Source: BCD1 sp942492125 (GTDB taxonomy: Bacteria > Bacteroidota > Bacteroidia > Chitinophagales > Saprospiraceae). From it: a stretch of DNA of 64,000 nucleotides. The notes beneath the pieces are model-generated. The model had not been told where the DNA came from. It made no database searches and saw nothing but the letters and a program-made list of their open reading frames with translations. Shown piece by piece: positions 1 to 9,458 of this stretch. Every line of letters starts with the position of its first letter. The stretch's first letter is position 1. The stretch covers positions 248,001 to 312,000 of the forward strand of contig CALODM010000035.1 in assembly GCA_942492125.1 (NCBI GenBank), given 5' to 3'. Made by a program: the position numbers and the translations under genes.

Positions 1-2
1 TT

Positions 3-1205
3 GCATCCAGGGAAGAGTTGTTTTTTACGCCTGAAAACGACAAACTGTTTTGGGATAGTTTTGCCTGGTCAGCTATTTTTTCTACCATTTTCCTCGCTGT
101 CTTACATGGTAGCAAATTCTATCCTGTTCAGGAGTTTAAACTGATCCCTGCCTTAGTTATTGGTTTTCTTTTGACGATCATTTTCTTTTATGCTTATAAA
201 TTCCTGTTCACCACTTTCAGCATAAGCCGTTACCGGTATATCTACGCTGTGGAACAATTTAAAAAGTATTATGCAGACGAGCAATGGATTGCATTCGGGG
301 AAGATGTGTTTCCAAACCAGGACGACAAATACTTCAAAGAATTAAAGCGACAGTCTTTATTGCTGGGGATTGGCTTGATTATCGTCAACAGAAACCTCTC
401 CTGCCGGTTTGTCGCTACCCCTTCATTGGAGAATGTTACCATGAAGCATCGGGAGACTATTCGTTTCAGCAGAGCCGGGACAAATAAAGAACCTGGAGAT
501 AATTTTTTGAACTCTTTCAGAGGTACCATTTTGTATTGGATGAACCCCAATAGAACTGTAGAACTGCTCAGATTTAGAAAAATTCCATTTCATCAATTTA
601 TGGTAGTGGTCATTTGTGCCATAATAGCATCGACCATTCTCGTTTTCGAATGGATAAATGGTCCTGTAAAAATAATTTCCGATCCTGTTGCCTACAATCA
701 AAAGCTGGAGGAAAAAGCCAAAAAATCCCGATCTGAACCGCCTTTTTACGTCATTGATACTCCTACGGAACCCGGGGAATTTGAAGTGCAAAAAGAAACA
801 TCCGAGAAAGAAATTGAAAAATTACTTCTGAACAAGACACCTACGGATATCATTATTTCCGACGCCAGAAAAGAAGCACTTATTTATTATGATTGTGCCC
901 GGTTTGCCAATTATACGGGTAAGTATTATATCGTTCAGGATACCATATTGTTTTCCTTTGAAGAAACCGTTAAAAGGATCCGAAAACTGAAACAGTATGG
1001 TATGGATGCCACAGCTATTTGGCGTGGTTGTTTCCGTGGGTATGGAACAGGGTATCTTATTTATTTTGATGAAATATACCAGGACACCAGTGCAACCAGG
1101 GCGGAACTGGAGGCTTCTTACCTGAAAACCTTTTTCAGTTCAGCGACCATTGATTCGAGAGCTATTGTGACAACCATTGACATTAAAGGGGGCCAGCAAG
1201 AATAG
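3..1205 (+). CDS. Membrane protein of unknown function, 5'-truncated by window edge
   Basis: The reading frame is open to the first base of the window, so the true start probably lies outside it. A TTG at 18 is the first alternative start inside and gives 395 residues. Counting from that TTG, hydrophobic segments lie near residues 15-32, 42-62 and 195-215. The first two are an N-terminal hairpin and the third precedes a long soluble C-terminal half of mixed charge. No enzyme motif or known domain was recognised. The gene ends in a convergent terminator shared with the S37 peptidase gene. Membrane location is an inference from hydrophobicity; function is unknown. Confidence 0.7.
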   Translation, partial: ASREELFFTPENDKLFWDSFAWSAIFSTIFLAVLHGSKFYPVQEFKLIPALVIGFLLTIIFFYAYKFLFTTFSISRYRYIYAVEQFKKYYADEQWIAFGEDVFPNQDDKYFKELKRQSLLLGIGLIIVNRNLSCRFVATPSLENVTMKHRETIRFSRAGTNKEPGDNFLNSFRGTILYWMNPNRTVELLRFRKIPFHQFMVVVICAIIASTILVFEWINGPVKIISDPVAYNQKLEEKAKKSRSEPPFYVIDTPTEPGEFEVQKETSEKEIEKLLLNKTPTDIIISDARKEALIYYDCARFANYTGKYYIVQDTILFSFEETVKRIRKLKQYGMDATAIWRGCFRGYGTGYLIYFDEIYQDTSATRAELEASYLKTFFSSATIDSRAIVTTIDIKGGQQE

Positions 1206-1250
1206 AAACGGGTTACGGGCTATCTGAACAAAACCGGTAACCCGTTTCTA
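1203..1250. terminator. Convergent stem-loop terminator
   Basis: A perfect 14-bp inverted repeat (TAGAAACGGGTTAC at 1203-1216 and its complement at 1237-1250) includes the stop codon of the plus-strand gene. It sits between two convergent genes. The T tract is weak, so its strength as a terminator is uncertain. Confidence 0.65.
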
Positions 1251-1272
1251 AGAAGCAGCAATACCTTTAATG

Positions 1273-2556
1273 CTATTCAATCTCCATTTCCAGCCACTTT
1301 TCCAGGGAATTGACCAGTTTTAACCTTTCCGCTTTAGTCATATTCCTGATGCGGGCGTCTCCGTGGTTTCTTCCCTCCATGATAAACCAAAGAGCATCAA
1401 CTTTATCATTTTGGGGAATACCCGCTGATGTCCATGTATCGGTACCTCCATAAATGTAAATAAACTCATCTCCACTGGTAGTCACCCAGTCAAATGCTTT
1501 TTTACTCAACGTGGCATCGTATTTTACGGCAGCTTCTTTGGGATAAAAAGACGCATGAAACTTCATCGGACGGGACTTTAGTAATTTTTTGAAGTCTTTG
1601 GTCTCGTAACCATAATAACCTGTTTCGGTAGCAGACTGGTAATAATGAGGAGCGTAGGCGGCGATTTCCTGGTCGGAAAAGAAACTCATGCCAACTACGT
1701 TGATGAAATGTTCCAAAATTTCGTCGAGGGGGGCTTTTGCATCCGGAATATCTTCGCACTTAAATCCCATTTGCCAGAAACTGAATGAATATTCTAAAAC
1801 GCCATATTCGAAAGCAGTTTCAAAACCCAGGTAATCAAAAGTGTGGTTCAGGGCTTTTTCATACCAATAGAGTCTCGGCAGACATTCATCACGTGATTTC
1901 AGGAGCCTTGTCTGGAAAGCTTTGATTTTTTCGCGGCATTCATCCGTGCCAACGGTAGCCAGAAATTCATAAATACGGGTGTCCTCCAGGGCGGTATCCA
2001 ATGGGGCTACATAAGGTACCGAAACGTCTACATCATCTGGGTAAAAATATCTGTAGTAAATGGTGGTCATACCACCTTTGCTGATTCCCGTGCTGACCCA
2101 TTTACCCGAGTAAATTTTGTCGAATAACGTCCTTACATGGTGCAGGTCAGCGGTGGCCTGTTCCATATTTAGGTACTGCCAATCTTTGGGTTCGGGTACC
2201 GATTCATCAAAAAAACGGTGCTCAACGCGAACCTGATTTGATTTCAATAATTCCGAAAGTTCATACAAACGATTACTGGGTGCTTGGTAACCCGAAGTAA
2301 CAATTACCGTAGGCTTGTCAAAGCCCCGATGGTTGAGCCAGACACGCTGGTAAAAAGTACCCATTTCGGGATTATTATGATCAATAGGTTGTTTGACCTT
2401 CAAAACATAAGAAGCCTCATAGCCATTCCCGGTTTCAATTTGTTCAAAAATGACGTCCGGTAAATCGAAGAGCATTCTTTCCAGTTTGGATTGTGCTGCC
2501 AGACCAGAACTGATCAGCAACAGGAAAAAGATAAAAAAGCTATTTTTAAAGTTCAT
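1273..2556 (-). CDS. Secreted S37-family (PS-10 type) prolyl tri/tetrapeptidyl aminopeptidase-like protein
   Basis: The protein has 427 residues with a Sec signal peptide ending near residue 21 (hydrophobic stretch then LAAQ), so it is exported. The body fits the peptidase S37 family, alpha/beta-hydrolase serine peptidases that remove N-terminal tri- or tetrapeptides. The likely nucleophile is Ser159 in TGISKGGMT. Asp373 in GGTDTW and His398 in RNHGD are plausible partners in the expected order. There is no T9SS C-terminal domain, so the product is probably periplasmic. The next gene upstream in transcription (2572-3720) lies only 15 bp away in the same orientation. Family assignment is from motif recognition; substrate is unknown. 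Confidence 0.75.
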   Translation of the reverse strand: MNFKNSFFIFFLLLISSGLAAQSKLERMLFDLPDVIFEQIETGNGYEASYVLKVKQPIDHNNPEMGTFYQRVWLNHRGFDKPTVIVTSGYQAPSNRLYELSELLKSNQVRVEHRFFDESVPEPKDWQYLNMEQATADLHHVRTLFDKIYSGKWVSTGISKGGMTTIYYRYFYPDDVDVSVPYVAPLDTALEDTRIYEFLATVGTDECREKIKAFQTRLLKSRDECLPRLYWYEKALNHTFDYLGFETAFEYGVLEYSFSFWQMGFKCEDIPDAKAPLDEILEHFINVVGMSFFSDQEIAAYAPHYYQSATETGYYGYETKDFKKLLKSRPMKFHASFYPKEAAVKYDATLSKKAFDWVTTSGDEFIYIYGGTDTWTSAGIPQNDKVDALWFIMEGRNHGDARIRNMTKAERLKLVNSLEKWLEMEIE

Positions 2557-2571
2557 TTCTGTGTGTTTATG

Positions 2572-3720
2572 TTAAAAAACAGTTTCTGCATCAAAGCGCA
2601 GGCATAGTTCCAGGAAATATTTCCATTGATAACCATCCGACTTTGGCTTATGGCCATTTTTTCCAAAAACTTCATTAAGCCAAAGCTGGTTGGTTATTTG
2701 AAAATAAGTAAGTCTTTTATTCATTCTGGCCGCAGCGTAGAGAGTTGTCAACTCAGGGCGCACAGCATCCAATGGATGATGAATACTATTTTGGTAGGCA
2801 GGGGGAGTTTCCTGCGGGTGGTATTGGTCTATTGTAGCGAAAATACCCAAAACGCCGTTTTTATAGTGGTGCCTGAGTTGCCGCCACATATCTTTGGATG
2901 TTTCAGGTGCTGCTTCTGAAAGAGATGCAATCGTAATGCCAAGGTGAGTGGCATGTGGCATTTCCTTGCATTTATTTTTGTCCGTAAACGCACTGCAAGG
3001 TAATTTGCTCCCTTCCAGGAAAATCTCTTTGGTAATGAAGGAAACCCAGTCTTTGGCTGGTCTGATAGCAGAATTACTACCCGTTAGGTTATCTGTTTCT
3101 TTAAGTCCATAGATCAAAAAAGCATTGTCTGCAGTCCAGAAATTTTGATCTTCTGAAAAACTTCGAAGATTTTTATACCTGGATTGTACGATACTGCCGG
3201 CAAGAAACTTATTAAGTCTTTCATGTAGTTGGCTGATAGAATCGTTTCCACGGACTTTGACATAATCATTCAGTATGGAATTGATATGAATCAGGGTAAA
3301 AATGTTATCCGGCCACAAACGCTTGTTTTTTAAAACGGGAAAATGTTTTTCGTTGGTTACAAAGTCCGCAATGACCGAAATGTTATTTTCACAGAATGGT
3401 CTTGCTTCCGGGTATTTGTCCGCATATTTAGCATAACCTGATGCTGCGTGACCCAGTCCCATTAGTTGGTAGTTTTGCTGGTGTTCATCCTGAGGTATTT
3501 CGAGAACATCATTGATGATTTTTGAAATCTCATTGAAGTGGGTATCTGTAAGTTTATCAGAAGATTCCAGGAAAAAAAGTCCTAAGACAAAAAGGATGCC
3601 TGAAATCCCGATGATCAAAAAAACTCTGGCCGGAATCACCTGGCTTTTTCTAAGGAAAAAAAACACACCCACCAAAATGAGGGCAGGTATAAACATCACA
3701 ATTAAAGCCAGAAAGTTCAT
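2572..3720 (-). CDS. Membrane-anchored protein of unknown function, possible alpha-toroid fold
   Basis: A 382-residue protein with two N-terminal hydrophobic helices (about residues 3-22 and 30-52), followed by a soluble, helix-rich domain with many Trp, Tyr and His residues. The helical periodicity suggests an alpha/alpha-toroid, as seen in some glycan- or terpene-active enzymes, but no diagnostic motif is visible and this is only an inference. It is probably co-transcribed with the S37 peptidase gene 15 bp downstream, so a role at the envelope is reasonable. Confidence 0.6.
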   Translation of the reverse strand: MNFLALIVMFIPALILVGVFFFLRKSQVIPARVFLIIGISGILFVLGLFFLESSDKLTDTHFNEISKIINDVLEIPQDEHQQNYQLMGLGHAASGYAKYADKYPEARPFCENNISVIADFVTNEKHFPVLKNKRLWPDNIFTLIHINSILNDYVKVRGNDSISQLHERLNKFLAGSIVQSRYKNLRSFSEDQNFWTADNAFLIYGLKETDNLTGSNSAIRPAKDWVSFITKEIFLEGSKLPCSAFTDKNKCKEMPHATHLGITIASLSEAAPETSKDMWRQLRHHYKNGVLGIFATIDQYHPQETPPAYQNSIHHPLDAVRPELTTLYAAARMNKRLTYFQITNQLWLNEVFGKNGHKPKSDGYQWKYFLELCLRFDAETVF

Positions 3721-3856
3721 AGCGTCCGTTTAGGTTTATCAGGTACTAAAGTAATCATAATTGCGGAATGATTATTCAAATTCCCTTAGATTCTTGTGGC
3801 CTGCTTTGTATGAAAAGATGATGTGAAGCGACTATTATTTTTAAAGTAATGAAGCG

Positions 3857-5092
3857 TTATTTTTTGAATCGGGCCCTTTCCTTAAAGAAAACCATATAAA
3901 CGAGCCAACTCAATAAAATGAGTATTGCACTGGCTACGATAGGGTAGGAAGTGTCAAGGGAAGTCAGCCAACCGGCAATTAAGGGAGGAACGGCAGCACC
4001 AACAGATTGCATGGATTGCTTAATTCCCAGAATTTCACCTTGCCTTTCCTCATTACCCTGATCGGAAACGACCGCCGTAAGGTTGGGGCCTGTAATCCCA
4101 TTAGAAACAGCAATAAGGGGACTGATGACAAAAAACCAGAAACTTTTTCCCGGAATTAATAACAATCCTATTGAAGCTGCCAATATCAACAATGTTATTG
4201 AAATGACCTGTGAGGAAGGCACTTTTCCACTCATCTTCCGAACGATTACGGCTTGCGTAAAAATAAGCCATAAGCCAACCCAGGCATAAAAGAGTCCGAT
4301 ATCTCTTACGGTATAATCAAAATCCTCGATGAGATAAACCGAAAAGAATTGGGTGAAAAAGGAAAATCCAAGTCCTAACAATAAAACTACAGAAAAGATG
4401 ATTCTTAAGTTTGGCATTTTGAAGGACAGTACAAGGTTTTGTACTCCGGAAAAGAACTTTATCTGTCTGTTGGTTTTTTCTTTGACCGTCTCCGGGAATC
4501 TGATCTTAACCAAAATGATATTGACCAAGGTAAGTATGGCTGTAAACCAAAAAGGCGTGGCATAACTGAACCAGGAGACTATACTGCTGTCGCCAAGTAA
4601 ACCTCCCAGTGAAGGCCCCAAAACAAAACCAATACCAAAGGCAGCACCGACAAGTCCAAAGTTTTTGGCTTTGGTTTCAGGAGTACTGATGTCAGCCATG
4701 GCTGACATGATTATGGATATATTTCCACCCATAAAACCAGGCAACATCCGGCTAAAAAACAGCAACCATAAATTTTGATTGATTATGGCAATGGCGAATA
4801 GTACATACCCGATGCAGGTTCCTATCAATGAAATATTCAATAAGGGTTTACGGCCATAGCGATCAGAAAGTGCGCCGAGTATGGGGGCACCAAAAAACTG
4901 CATCATTGGGTAAGCAGAAACCAGCAATCCATAAATAACCCCTATTTTCGCATTACTGACGTCCGGACCGAAAAAAGTAGCACCTTCTGCAAAGAAAAGC
5001 GCAGGGATAATAGGAATGACGATACCAACACCAAGCATGTCAATCAGCACGGTGAGAAATATGACAGAAGTGTTGGTTTTTTGATTGACCAT
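3857..5092 (-). CDS. MFS drug:H+ antiporter, TetA-like (DHA1)
   Basis: A 411-residue, 12-helix major facilitator. The N-terminus, with a D in the first helix (LTVLIDMLGVGIVIPIIP), is typical of TetA-type class DHA1 exporters. The loop 2-3 signature GALSDRYGRKP lies at residues 73-83, and motif C-like glycine-rich sequence (GFVLGPSLGG) is in helix 5. The family exports tetracyclines or other amphipathic drugs in exchange for protons across the inner membrane. Substrate cannot be told from sequence, and tetracycline resistance should not be assumed. It is followed, 35 bp apart, by ung in the same orientation. Confidence 0.85.
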   Translation of the reverse strand: MVNQKTNTSVIFLTVLIDMLGVGIVIPIIPALFFAEGATFFGPDVSNAKIGVIYGLLVSAYPMMQFFGAPILGALSDRYGRKPLLNISLIGTCIGYVLFAIAIINQNLWLLFFSRMLPGFMGGNISIIMSAMADISTPETKAKNFGLVGAAFGIGFVLGPSLGGLLGDSSIVSWFSYATPFWFTAILTLVNIILVKIRFPETVKEKTNRQIKFFSGVQNLVLSFKMPNLRIIFSVVLLLGLGFSFFTQFFSVYLIEDFDYTVRDIGLFYAWVGLWLIFTQAVIVRKMSGKVPSSQVISITLLILAASIGLLLIPGKSFWFFVISPLIAVSNGITGPNLTAVVSDQGNEERQGEILGIKQSMQSVGAAVPPLIAGWLTSLDTSYPIVASAILILLSWLVYMVFFKERARFKK

Positions 5093-5127
5093 TATACTAA
5101 TTTATGACCGCAATATAAGGATAATCC

Positions 5128-5805
5128 TTACAATGGCAATCGCCAGTTTATGGGGGAAATTTTGTTTTTTTCTAAATACTGATTGGCCTTTGAAAAATGT
5201 CGACTCCCAAAGTAAGCTCCACGTGCCAAAGGGGAGGGGTGTGCTGCCTCGAGAATCAGGTGTTTGTGTCCGTCAATCAAGTCTTTTTTCTGCCTGGCAA
5301 AATTTCCCCACAACATAAAAACAAGATTTTCCCTTTCTTCAGACAATATACGAATAACGGCATCCGTAAAGAATTGCCAGCCAGATTGTCTGTGAGAGCC
5401 TGCCTTTTTATGTTCAACCGTCAGCATGGCATTGAGCAGAAATACCCCTTGTTCGGCCCAGGCAGTCAAATTTCCGTGAACAGCCAGAGGTATTTCAAGA
5501 TCATTGTAGAGTTCTTTATAAATATTGACCAAAGACGGCGGTGTCCGAACGCCTCTTGGAACGGAAAAGCTAAGGCCCATAGCTTCCCCGGGATTGTGAT
5601 AGGGGTCCTGACCGAGAATGACAACTTTTACCTGACCAAAAGGCGTTTTATTGAAGGCATTAAAGATTAAAGGACCTGGCGGGTATATCTTCTTCCCGGC
5701 TTTTTTCTCCGTTCTCAAAAAATCAGCAAGTGTCTTAAAGTAATCCTTTTCAAACTCCTTTTGGAGTACCTGTTTCCAGCTTTCTTCAATTTGTACATTG
5801 CTCAT
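5128..5805 (-). CDS. ung: Uracil-DNA glycosylase, family 1
   Basis: The 225-residue protein carries both family-1 UDG signatures: the water-activating loop GQDPYH (residues 65-70, catalytic Asp67) and the Leu-intercalation loop HPSPLA starting at His189. Phe80 and Asn125 sit at the uracil-binding positions. It excises uracil from DNA after cytosine deamination or dUMP misincorporation and initiates base-excision repair. Length is normal for bacterial Ung. It lies between two MFS genes on the same strand, which looks like chance clustering. Confidence 0.97.
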   Translation of the reverse strand: MSNVQIEESWKQVLQKEFEKDYFKTLADFLRTEKKAGKKIYPPGPLIFNAFNKTPFGQVKVVILGQDPYHNPGEAMGLSFSVPRGVRTPPSLVNIYKELYNDLEIPLAVHGNLTAWAEQGVFLLNAMLTVEHKKAGSHRQSGWQFFTDAVIRILSEERENLVFMLWGNFARQKKDLIDGHKHLILEAAHPSPLARGAYFGSRHFSKANQYLEKNKISPINWRLPL

Positions 5806-5844
5806 ATTACACTGCTAAGTTTTGTCATCATTTAAAGATAATGA

Positions 5845-7089
5845 TTATTTGGTTTTACTGACACTTAATTCCATTTCAAGTGACTCTTTTCTGTTTTGAT
5901 TCCGCAGCCACAAAAGCAATCCCAGAGATACCAGACCGGCGCAAGCAAAACCAAGAACGAGAGGCAGAGCTGTATGTTCTATATAACGTCCAATGGAAAT
6001 ACCCATAGGGACTGAAATTAAGGTGGATACAAATCCCACAACGGTAGATCCGAGCCCAGCTATATGTCCCAAGGGTTTCATCGCTAAAGCATTCATGTTC
6101 CCAAAAAGAATACCCGTGCTGAACAGTAAAAGAATTAGTAAAATCATAAATATTGAAAATGACGGATTCCCCTTAGGGTTTGCAAGGAACAATAAGACTG
6201 CGAAAGAAGCGATAAACGCAAAACTAAGCAAAGCCCAGTAGGTCATCTTTTCCATACCAAAGATCATGACCAATTTGCTGTTAACAAGAGAAGCGACACC
6301 AATAGCCAATGCGAGAACAGCAAAGATCAACGGAAATTTATCGCCCAGCCCATATTGTATCTGGAAAATCTGCTGTGCAGAACTCAGGTAAACCAAAAAT
6401 GCTCCCTGGATCAGTCCGATGATGAGGGTGAAGATCAGTGTTGTCCTGGTTTTGAAAATTTCTAAAACTGCCTTATTGATCTTGGTGACTGAAAAGGGAA
6501 TTTTGCTTTCCGGTTTTAAAGTCTCTTCCTGGCGGAAAAAGAACCAAATCACAATGACAAGAGCCACTGCAATTTGTGTCAGGTAAATGGATTTCCACCC
6601 GGCCAGAAAAAGCATTCCCTGGCCAATGGCAGGTGCCACTATGGGAATAAGAATAAAAATGACCATAATAAAGGACATGACCCTGGCCATCAGATCCCCT
6701 ACGAATTTATCCCTGACCATGGCCACGCCAATAGTCCTGGGTGCGCCCAACCCAACTCCCTGCACAAATCTGCTGAACAGCATCACCTCAAAAGAAGGAG
6801 CAAAAACGGAGATGATACTTCCAATAAGAAAAATCAGGAAACCATAATAAACAGCAGGTTTTCGTCCAAGACTGTCAGAGAGCGGTCCGAAAAAAATCTG
6901 TCCTACAGCCAGTCCAAGGAATACAAGGGATACCAGCAACTGATTATCATTGGGATTGGTAATGCCATAATTATCTCCAATGATTTTCATGGCAGGCAAG
7001 ATAGCGTCGATGGAAAAAGCCCCAATGGCCATCATAAACGCCATGAGCATAATAAATTCGGCCGAGTCTCGATTTTTCATGACGGGCAA
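5845..7089 (-). CDS. MFS multidrug transporter, Bcr/CflA family
   Basis: A 414-residue 12-helix MFS protein. The N-terminus with FSIDAILPAM, then loop 2-3 motif GPLSDSLGRKP and RFVQGVGLGAPR in helix 4, match the Bcr/CflA (bicyclomycin and chloramphenicol resistance) DHA1 group. It is 40 bp upstream of ung in the transcription direction, so 7089 to 3857 may be one transcript (bcr-like, ung, tetA-like). The substrate is unknown. Confidence 0.85.
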   Translation of the reverse strand: MPVMKNRDSAEFIMLMAFMMAIGAFSIDAILPAMKIIGDNYGITNPNDNQLLVSLVFLGLAVGQIFFGPLSDSLGRKPAVYYGFLIFLIGSIISVFAPSFEVMLFSRFVQGVGLGAPRTIGVAMVRDKFVGDLMARVMSFIMVIFILIPIVAPAIGQGMLFLAGWKSIYLTQIAVALVIVIWFFFRQEETLKPESKIPFSVTKINKAVLEIFKTRTTLIFTLIIGLIQGAFLVYLSSAQQIFQIQYGLGDKFPLIFAVLALAIGVASLVNSKLVMIFGMEKMTYWALLSFAFIASFAVLLFLANPKGNPSFSIFMILLILLLFSTGILFGNMNALAMKPLGHIAGLGSTVVGFVSTLISVPMGISIGRYIEHTALPLVLGFACAGLVSLGLLLWLRNQNRKESLEMELSVSKTK

Positions 7090-7170
7090 AGGTAGATAAA
7101 TATTGCCAGAACAAATCAGTTAAAACATACTAGCCATCGTTTATGTGACAAATTTGAAAAAGACAAATGA

Positions 7171-7509
7171 CTAATGAGAAATGAGTTTTTTCAACCCGAG
7201 ATAAATGTTTCTTTCCAACTGATCGAATGCTCCATCTGACAGAAAAAGATCCTTTATTTCAGCCACCAGAGATTCCCTTCCTGTTTCTGTCGGATAATAT
7301 TTTTCAACTGCTGAGGCAATTTTTTGCACCCTGTCGTAATCACTGTCCTTATCGAACTCTGCATGCATTTCCTGGAAGACTTCGTTACTTATCTTGGAAA
7401 GTATAAATGTTTTTTCTGCATCTTTTTCGACATAGTCGGCATTGGCGCAATAGAGGAAAAGATATCCCAGAAATTGATTCTTAGACCAGTCAGGAGTTGT
7501 ATTATTCAT
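7171..7509 (-). CDS. Small helical protein, possibly TerB-like
   Basis: A 112-residue, acidic, all-helical soluble protein without signal peptide. The layout of helices with an acidic patch and periodic Leu/Ile resembles TerB-like domains, but the characteristic metal-binding pattern is not clear. Function is unknown. It stands alone, divergent from the SulP transporter gene and separated from the Bcr-like gene by about 80 bp. Confidence 0.55.
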   Translation of the reverse strand: MNNTTPDWSKNQFLGYLFLYCANADYVEKDAEKTFILSKISNEVFQEMHAEFDKDSDYDRVQKIASAVEKYYPTETGRESLVAEIKDLFLSDGAFDQLERNIYLGLKKLISH

Positions 7510-7772
7510 GTTGTTTTCGTTATTTAATCAGGTATTTTAAGGTATACCTGGTTTTTAAAATTGTTTCAGCTTGTAATATAGAAAAAAGGGTAAACACTCA
7601 AAAATCAAACTTGTCTCAAACATCAAAACAGGCAGATAATTGGCATGATTTTATAAAATAGCGAAACAATACAAACAGGATTTATCAGATCATCTCAATC
7701 AAATATTTTGGTGTCGAGCAAAAAAAATATTATTTTAAAATTAATGGCTGTTATTAAGTGGAATAAAAAAAT

Positions 7773-7893
7773 TATCTTTGCCAACTTTTGTCTTAAAATG
7801 TAGGGGAAGTCCTCCTTTCCAGGCGATAAAGCCTGTTTAAATCATTGTCTTATGGAAGATCATTCCTAAGAATATTCAGAAATTTTTATACTA
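7773..7893 (+). promoter_or_regulatory. Promoter -7 element and roughly 100-nt leader of the SulP gene
   Basis: TATCTTTG at 7773-7780 matches the Bacteroidota -7 consensus TAnnTTTG. No convincing TTTG is seen at the usual -33 distance. The leader can form small hairpins (AGGC-GATAAA-GCCT, and GGAA-GATCA-TTCC) but matches no riboswitch I recognise. The rest of the divergent intergenic stretch 7510-7772 is AT-rich with nothing else recognised. Confidence 0.45.
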
Positions 7894-9417
7894 ATGAACA
7901 AATATTTCAACCTGTTTGACTTAAGTCAAAAAGTAAATTATAAAACGGAAGTACTTTCCGGCCTAACCGTAGCTCTGGCATTAATTCCGGAAGCTGTGGC
8001 CTTTGCGTTAATTGCGGGATTACCCCCTTTGACAGGCTTGTATGCTGCTTTTGTAATGGGACTGGTCACTTCCATTTTGGGAGGACGACCGGGAATGATT
8101 TCCGGCGCCACCGGTGCTGTTGCCGTGGTTTTGGTAACCCTGGCACAATCACATGGCATAGAATATATTTTTGCTACTGTTGTTTTAGCAGGCCTGCTCC
8201 AAATGGCCGCCGGTTTTTTGAAACTGGGCAAACTCATGCGGCTGGTACCACACCCTGTCATCTTTGGGTTTGTCAATGGATTAGCCATCATTATTTTTAT
8301 GTCTCAATTGGAGCAGTTTAAAGCGCCCTCCGGCAATTGGCTAACCGGAGAACCATTGTTGATATTGCTTGGGCTGGTTTTGTTGACCATGCTGATCATA
8401 TGGGGTCTGCCCAAATTGAGCAAGGCTATTCCGGCCTCCCTGGTGGCTATCCTCACCATATTTGGATTGGTTGTTGGATTGGGAATAGATACCAAAACGG
8501 TTGGTGACATGGCTTCCATCAAGGGAAGTTTTCCACCCTTTCATATCCCGGCCATTCCCTTTGAGTTTGAAACACTGATGATTATCTTACCTTATGCCGG
8601 AATCATGGCAGGGGTGGGGTTGATAGAAAGTTTGCTGACGCTCAACATCATCGATGAGATCACGGAAACGAGAGGAAGAGGCAATAAGGAAGCGGTGGCC
8701 CAGGGTTTTGCCAATATCCTTTCCGGTTTTTTTTCAGGGATGGGAGGCTGCGCGATGATCGGTCAGAGTTTGATCAATATTTCATCAGGAGCAAGAGCGA
8801 GGCTGTCTGGTATTGTCGCGGCTGTGATGTTGCTGGTGTTTATCATGTTTGGCGCCAATCTGATCGAGAAACTTCCTATGGCCGCCCTGACCGGATTGAT
8901 GATCATGGTAGCTATCGGGACCTTTGAGTGGGCAAGTCTGAAGACTTTCAAACGCATGCCCAAATCCGATATTTTTGTGATGGTTATGGTAACACTCGTA
9001 ACGGCAGTGCTGCACAACCTGGCATTAGCGGTACTGATCGGGGTGGTCATTGCCGCATTGGTATTCGCCTGGGACAACGCCAAACGTATCCGTGCCAGAA
9101 AACGCATTGATGAGAATGGTGTCAAACATTATGAGATCTACGGCCCCTTGTTTTTTGGTTCAGTAGCTGTTTTTAATGAAAAATTTGATGTGTTGAATGA
9201 TCCTGATGAAATAATCATCGATTTTGAGGAGAGCAGGGTAGTGGATATGTCGGCGATTGAAGCATTGAATAAAATGACTGAACGTTATCGCAAAGTGGGC
9301 AAGAAGGTTCATTTGAAACACCTGAGCAGAGATTGCCGAAAACTGCTGGACAATGCAGAGGAGATTATCGATGTGAATGTTTTGGAAGATCCGACGTATA
9401 AACTACTTATTGATTAA
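7894..9417 (+). CDS. SulP-family anion transporter with STAS domain
   Basis: A 507-residue protein with the SulP N-terminal membrane domain (about residues 15-390; PEAVAFALIAGLPPLTGLYA is the typical first-helix signature) and a C-terminal cytoplasmic STAS domain (about residues 400-505). SulP proteins move sulfate, bicarbonate or related anions, commonly by symport or exchange. No carbonic anhydrase or sulfate-assimilation gene is adjacent, so the substrate is not determined by context. It is monocistronic, ended by a stem-loop. Confidence 0.9.
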   Translation: MNKYFNLFDLSQKVNYKTEVLSGLTVALALIPEAVAFALIAGLPPLTGLYAAFVMGLVTSILGGRPGMISGATGAVAVVLVTLAQSHGIEYIFATVVLAGLLQMAAGFLKLGKLMRLVPHPVIFGFVNGLAIIIFMSQLEQFKAPSGNWLTGEPLLILLGLVLLTMLIIWGLPKLSKAIPASLVAILTIFGLVVGLGIDTKTVGDMASIKGSFPPFHIPAIPFEFETLMIILPYAGIMAGVGLIESLLTLNIIDEITETRGRGNKEAVAQGFANILSGFFSGMGGCAMIGQSLINISSGARARLSGIVAAVMLLVFIMFGANLIEKLPMAALTGLMIMVAIGTFEWASLKTFKRMPKSDIFVMVMVTLVTAVLHNLALAVLIGVVIAALVFAWDNAKRIRARKRIDENGVKHYEIYGPLFFGSVAVFNEKFDVLNDPDEIIIDFEESRVVDMSAIEALNKMTERYRKVGKKVHLKHLSRDCRKLLDNAEEIIDVNVLEDPTYKLLID

Positions 9418-9418
9418 T

Positions 9419-9447
9419 CGACTCAAATTTCGATACCTTTTGAGTCG
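9419..9447. terminator. Convergent terminator
   Basis: CGACTCAAA (9419-9427) and TTTGAGTCG (9439-9447) form a perfect 9-bp stem between the convergent SulP and SDR genes. Confidence 0.65.
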
Positions 9448-9458
9448 ATCATGAGTAG

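Noticed and set aside
3857..5092. Tetracycline-resistance gene
   Set aside because: Only the DHA1/TetA-like family is supported; substrate cannot be inferred from sequence motifs alone.
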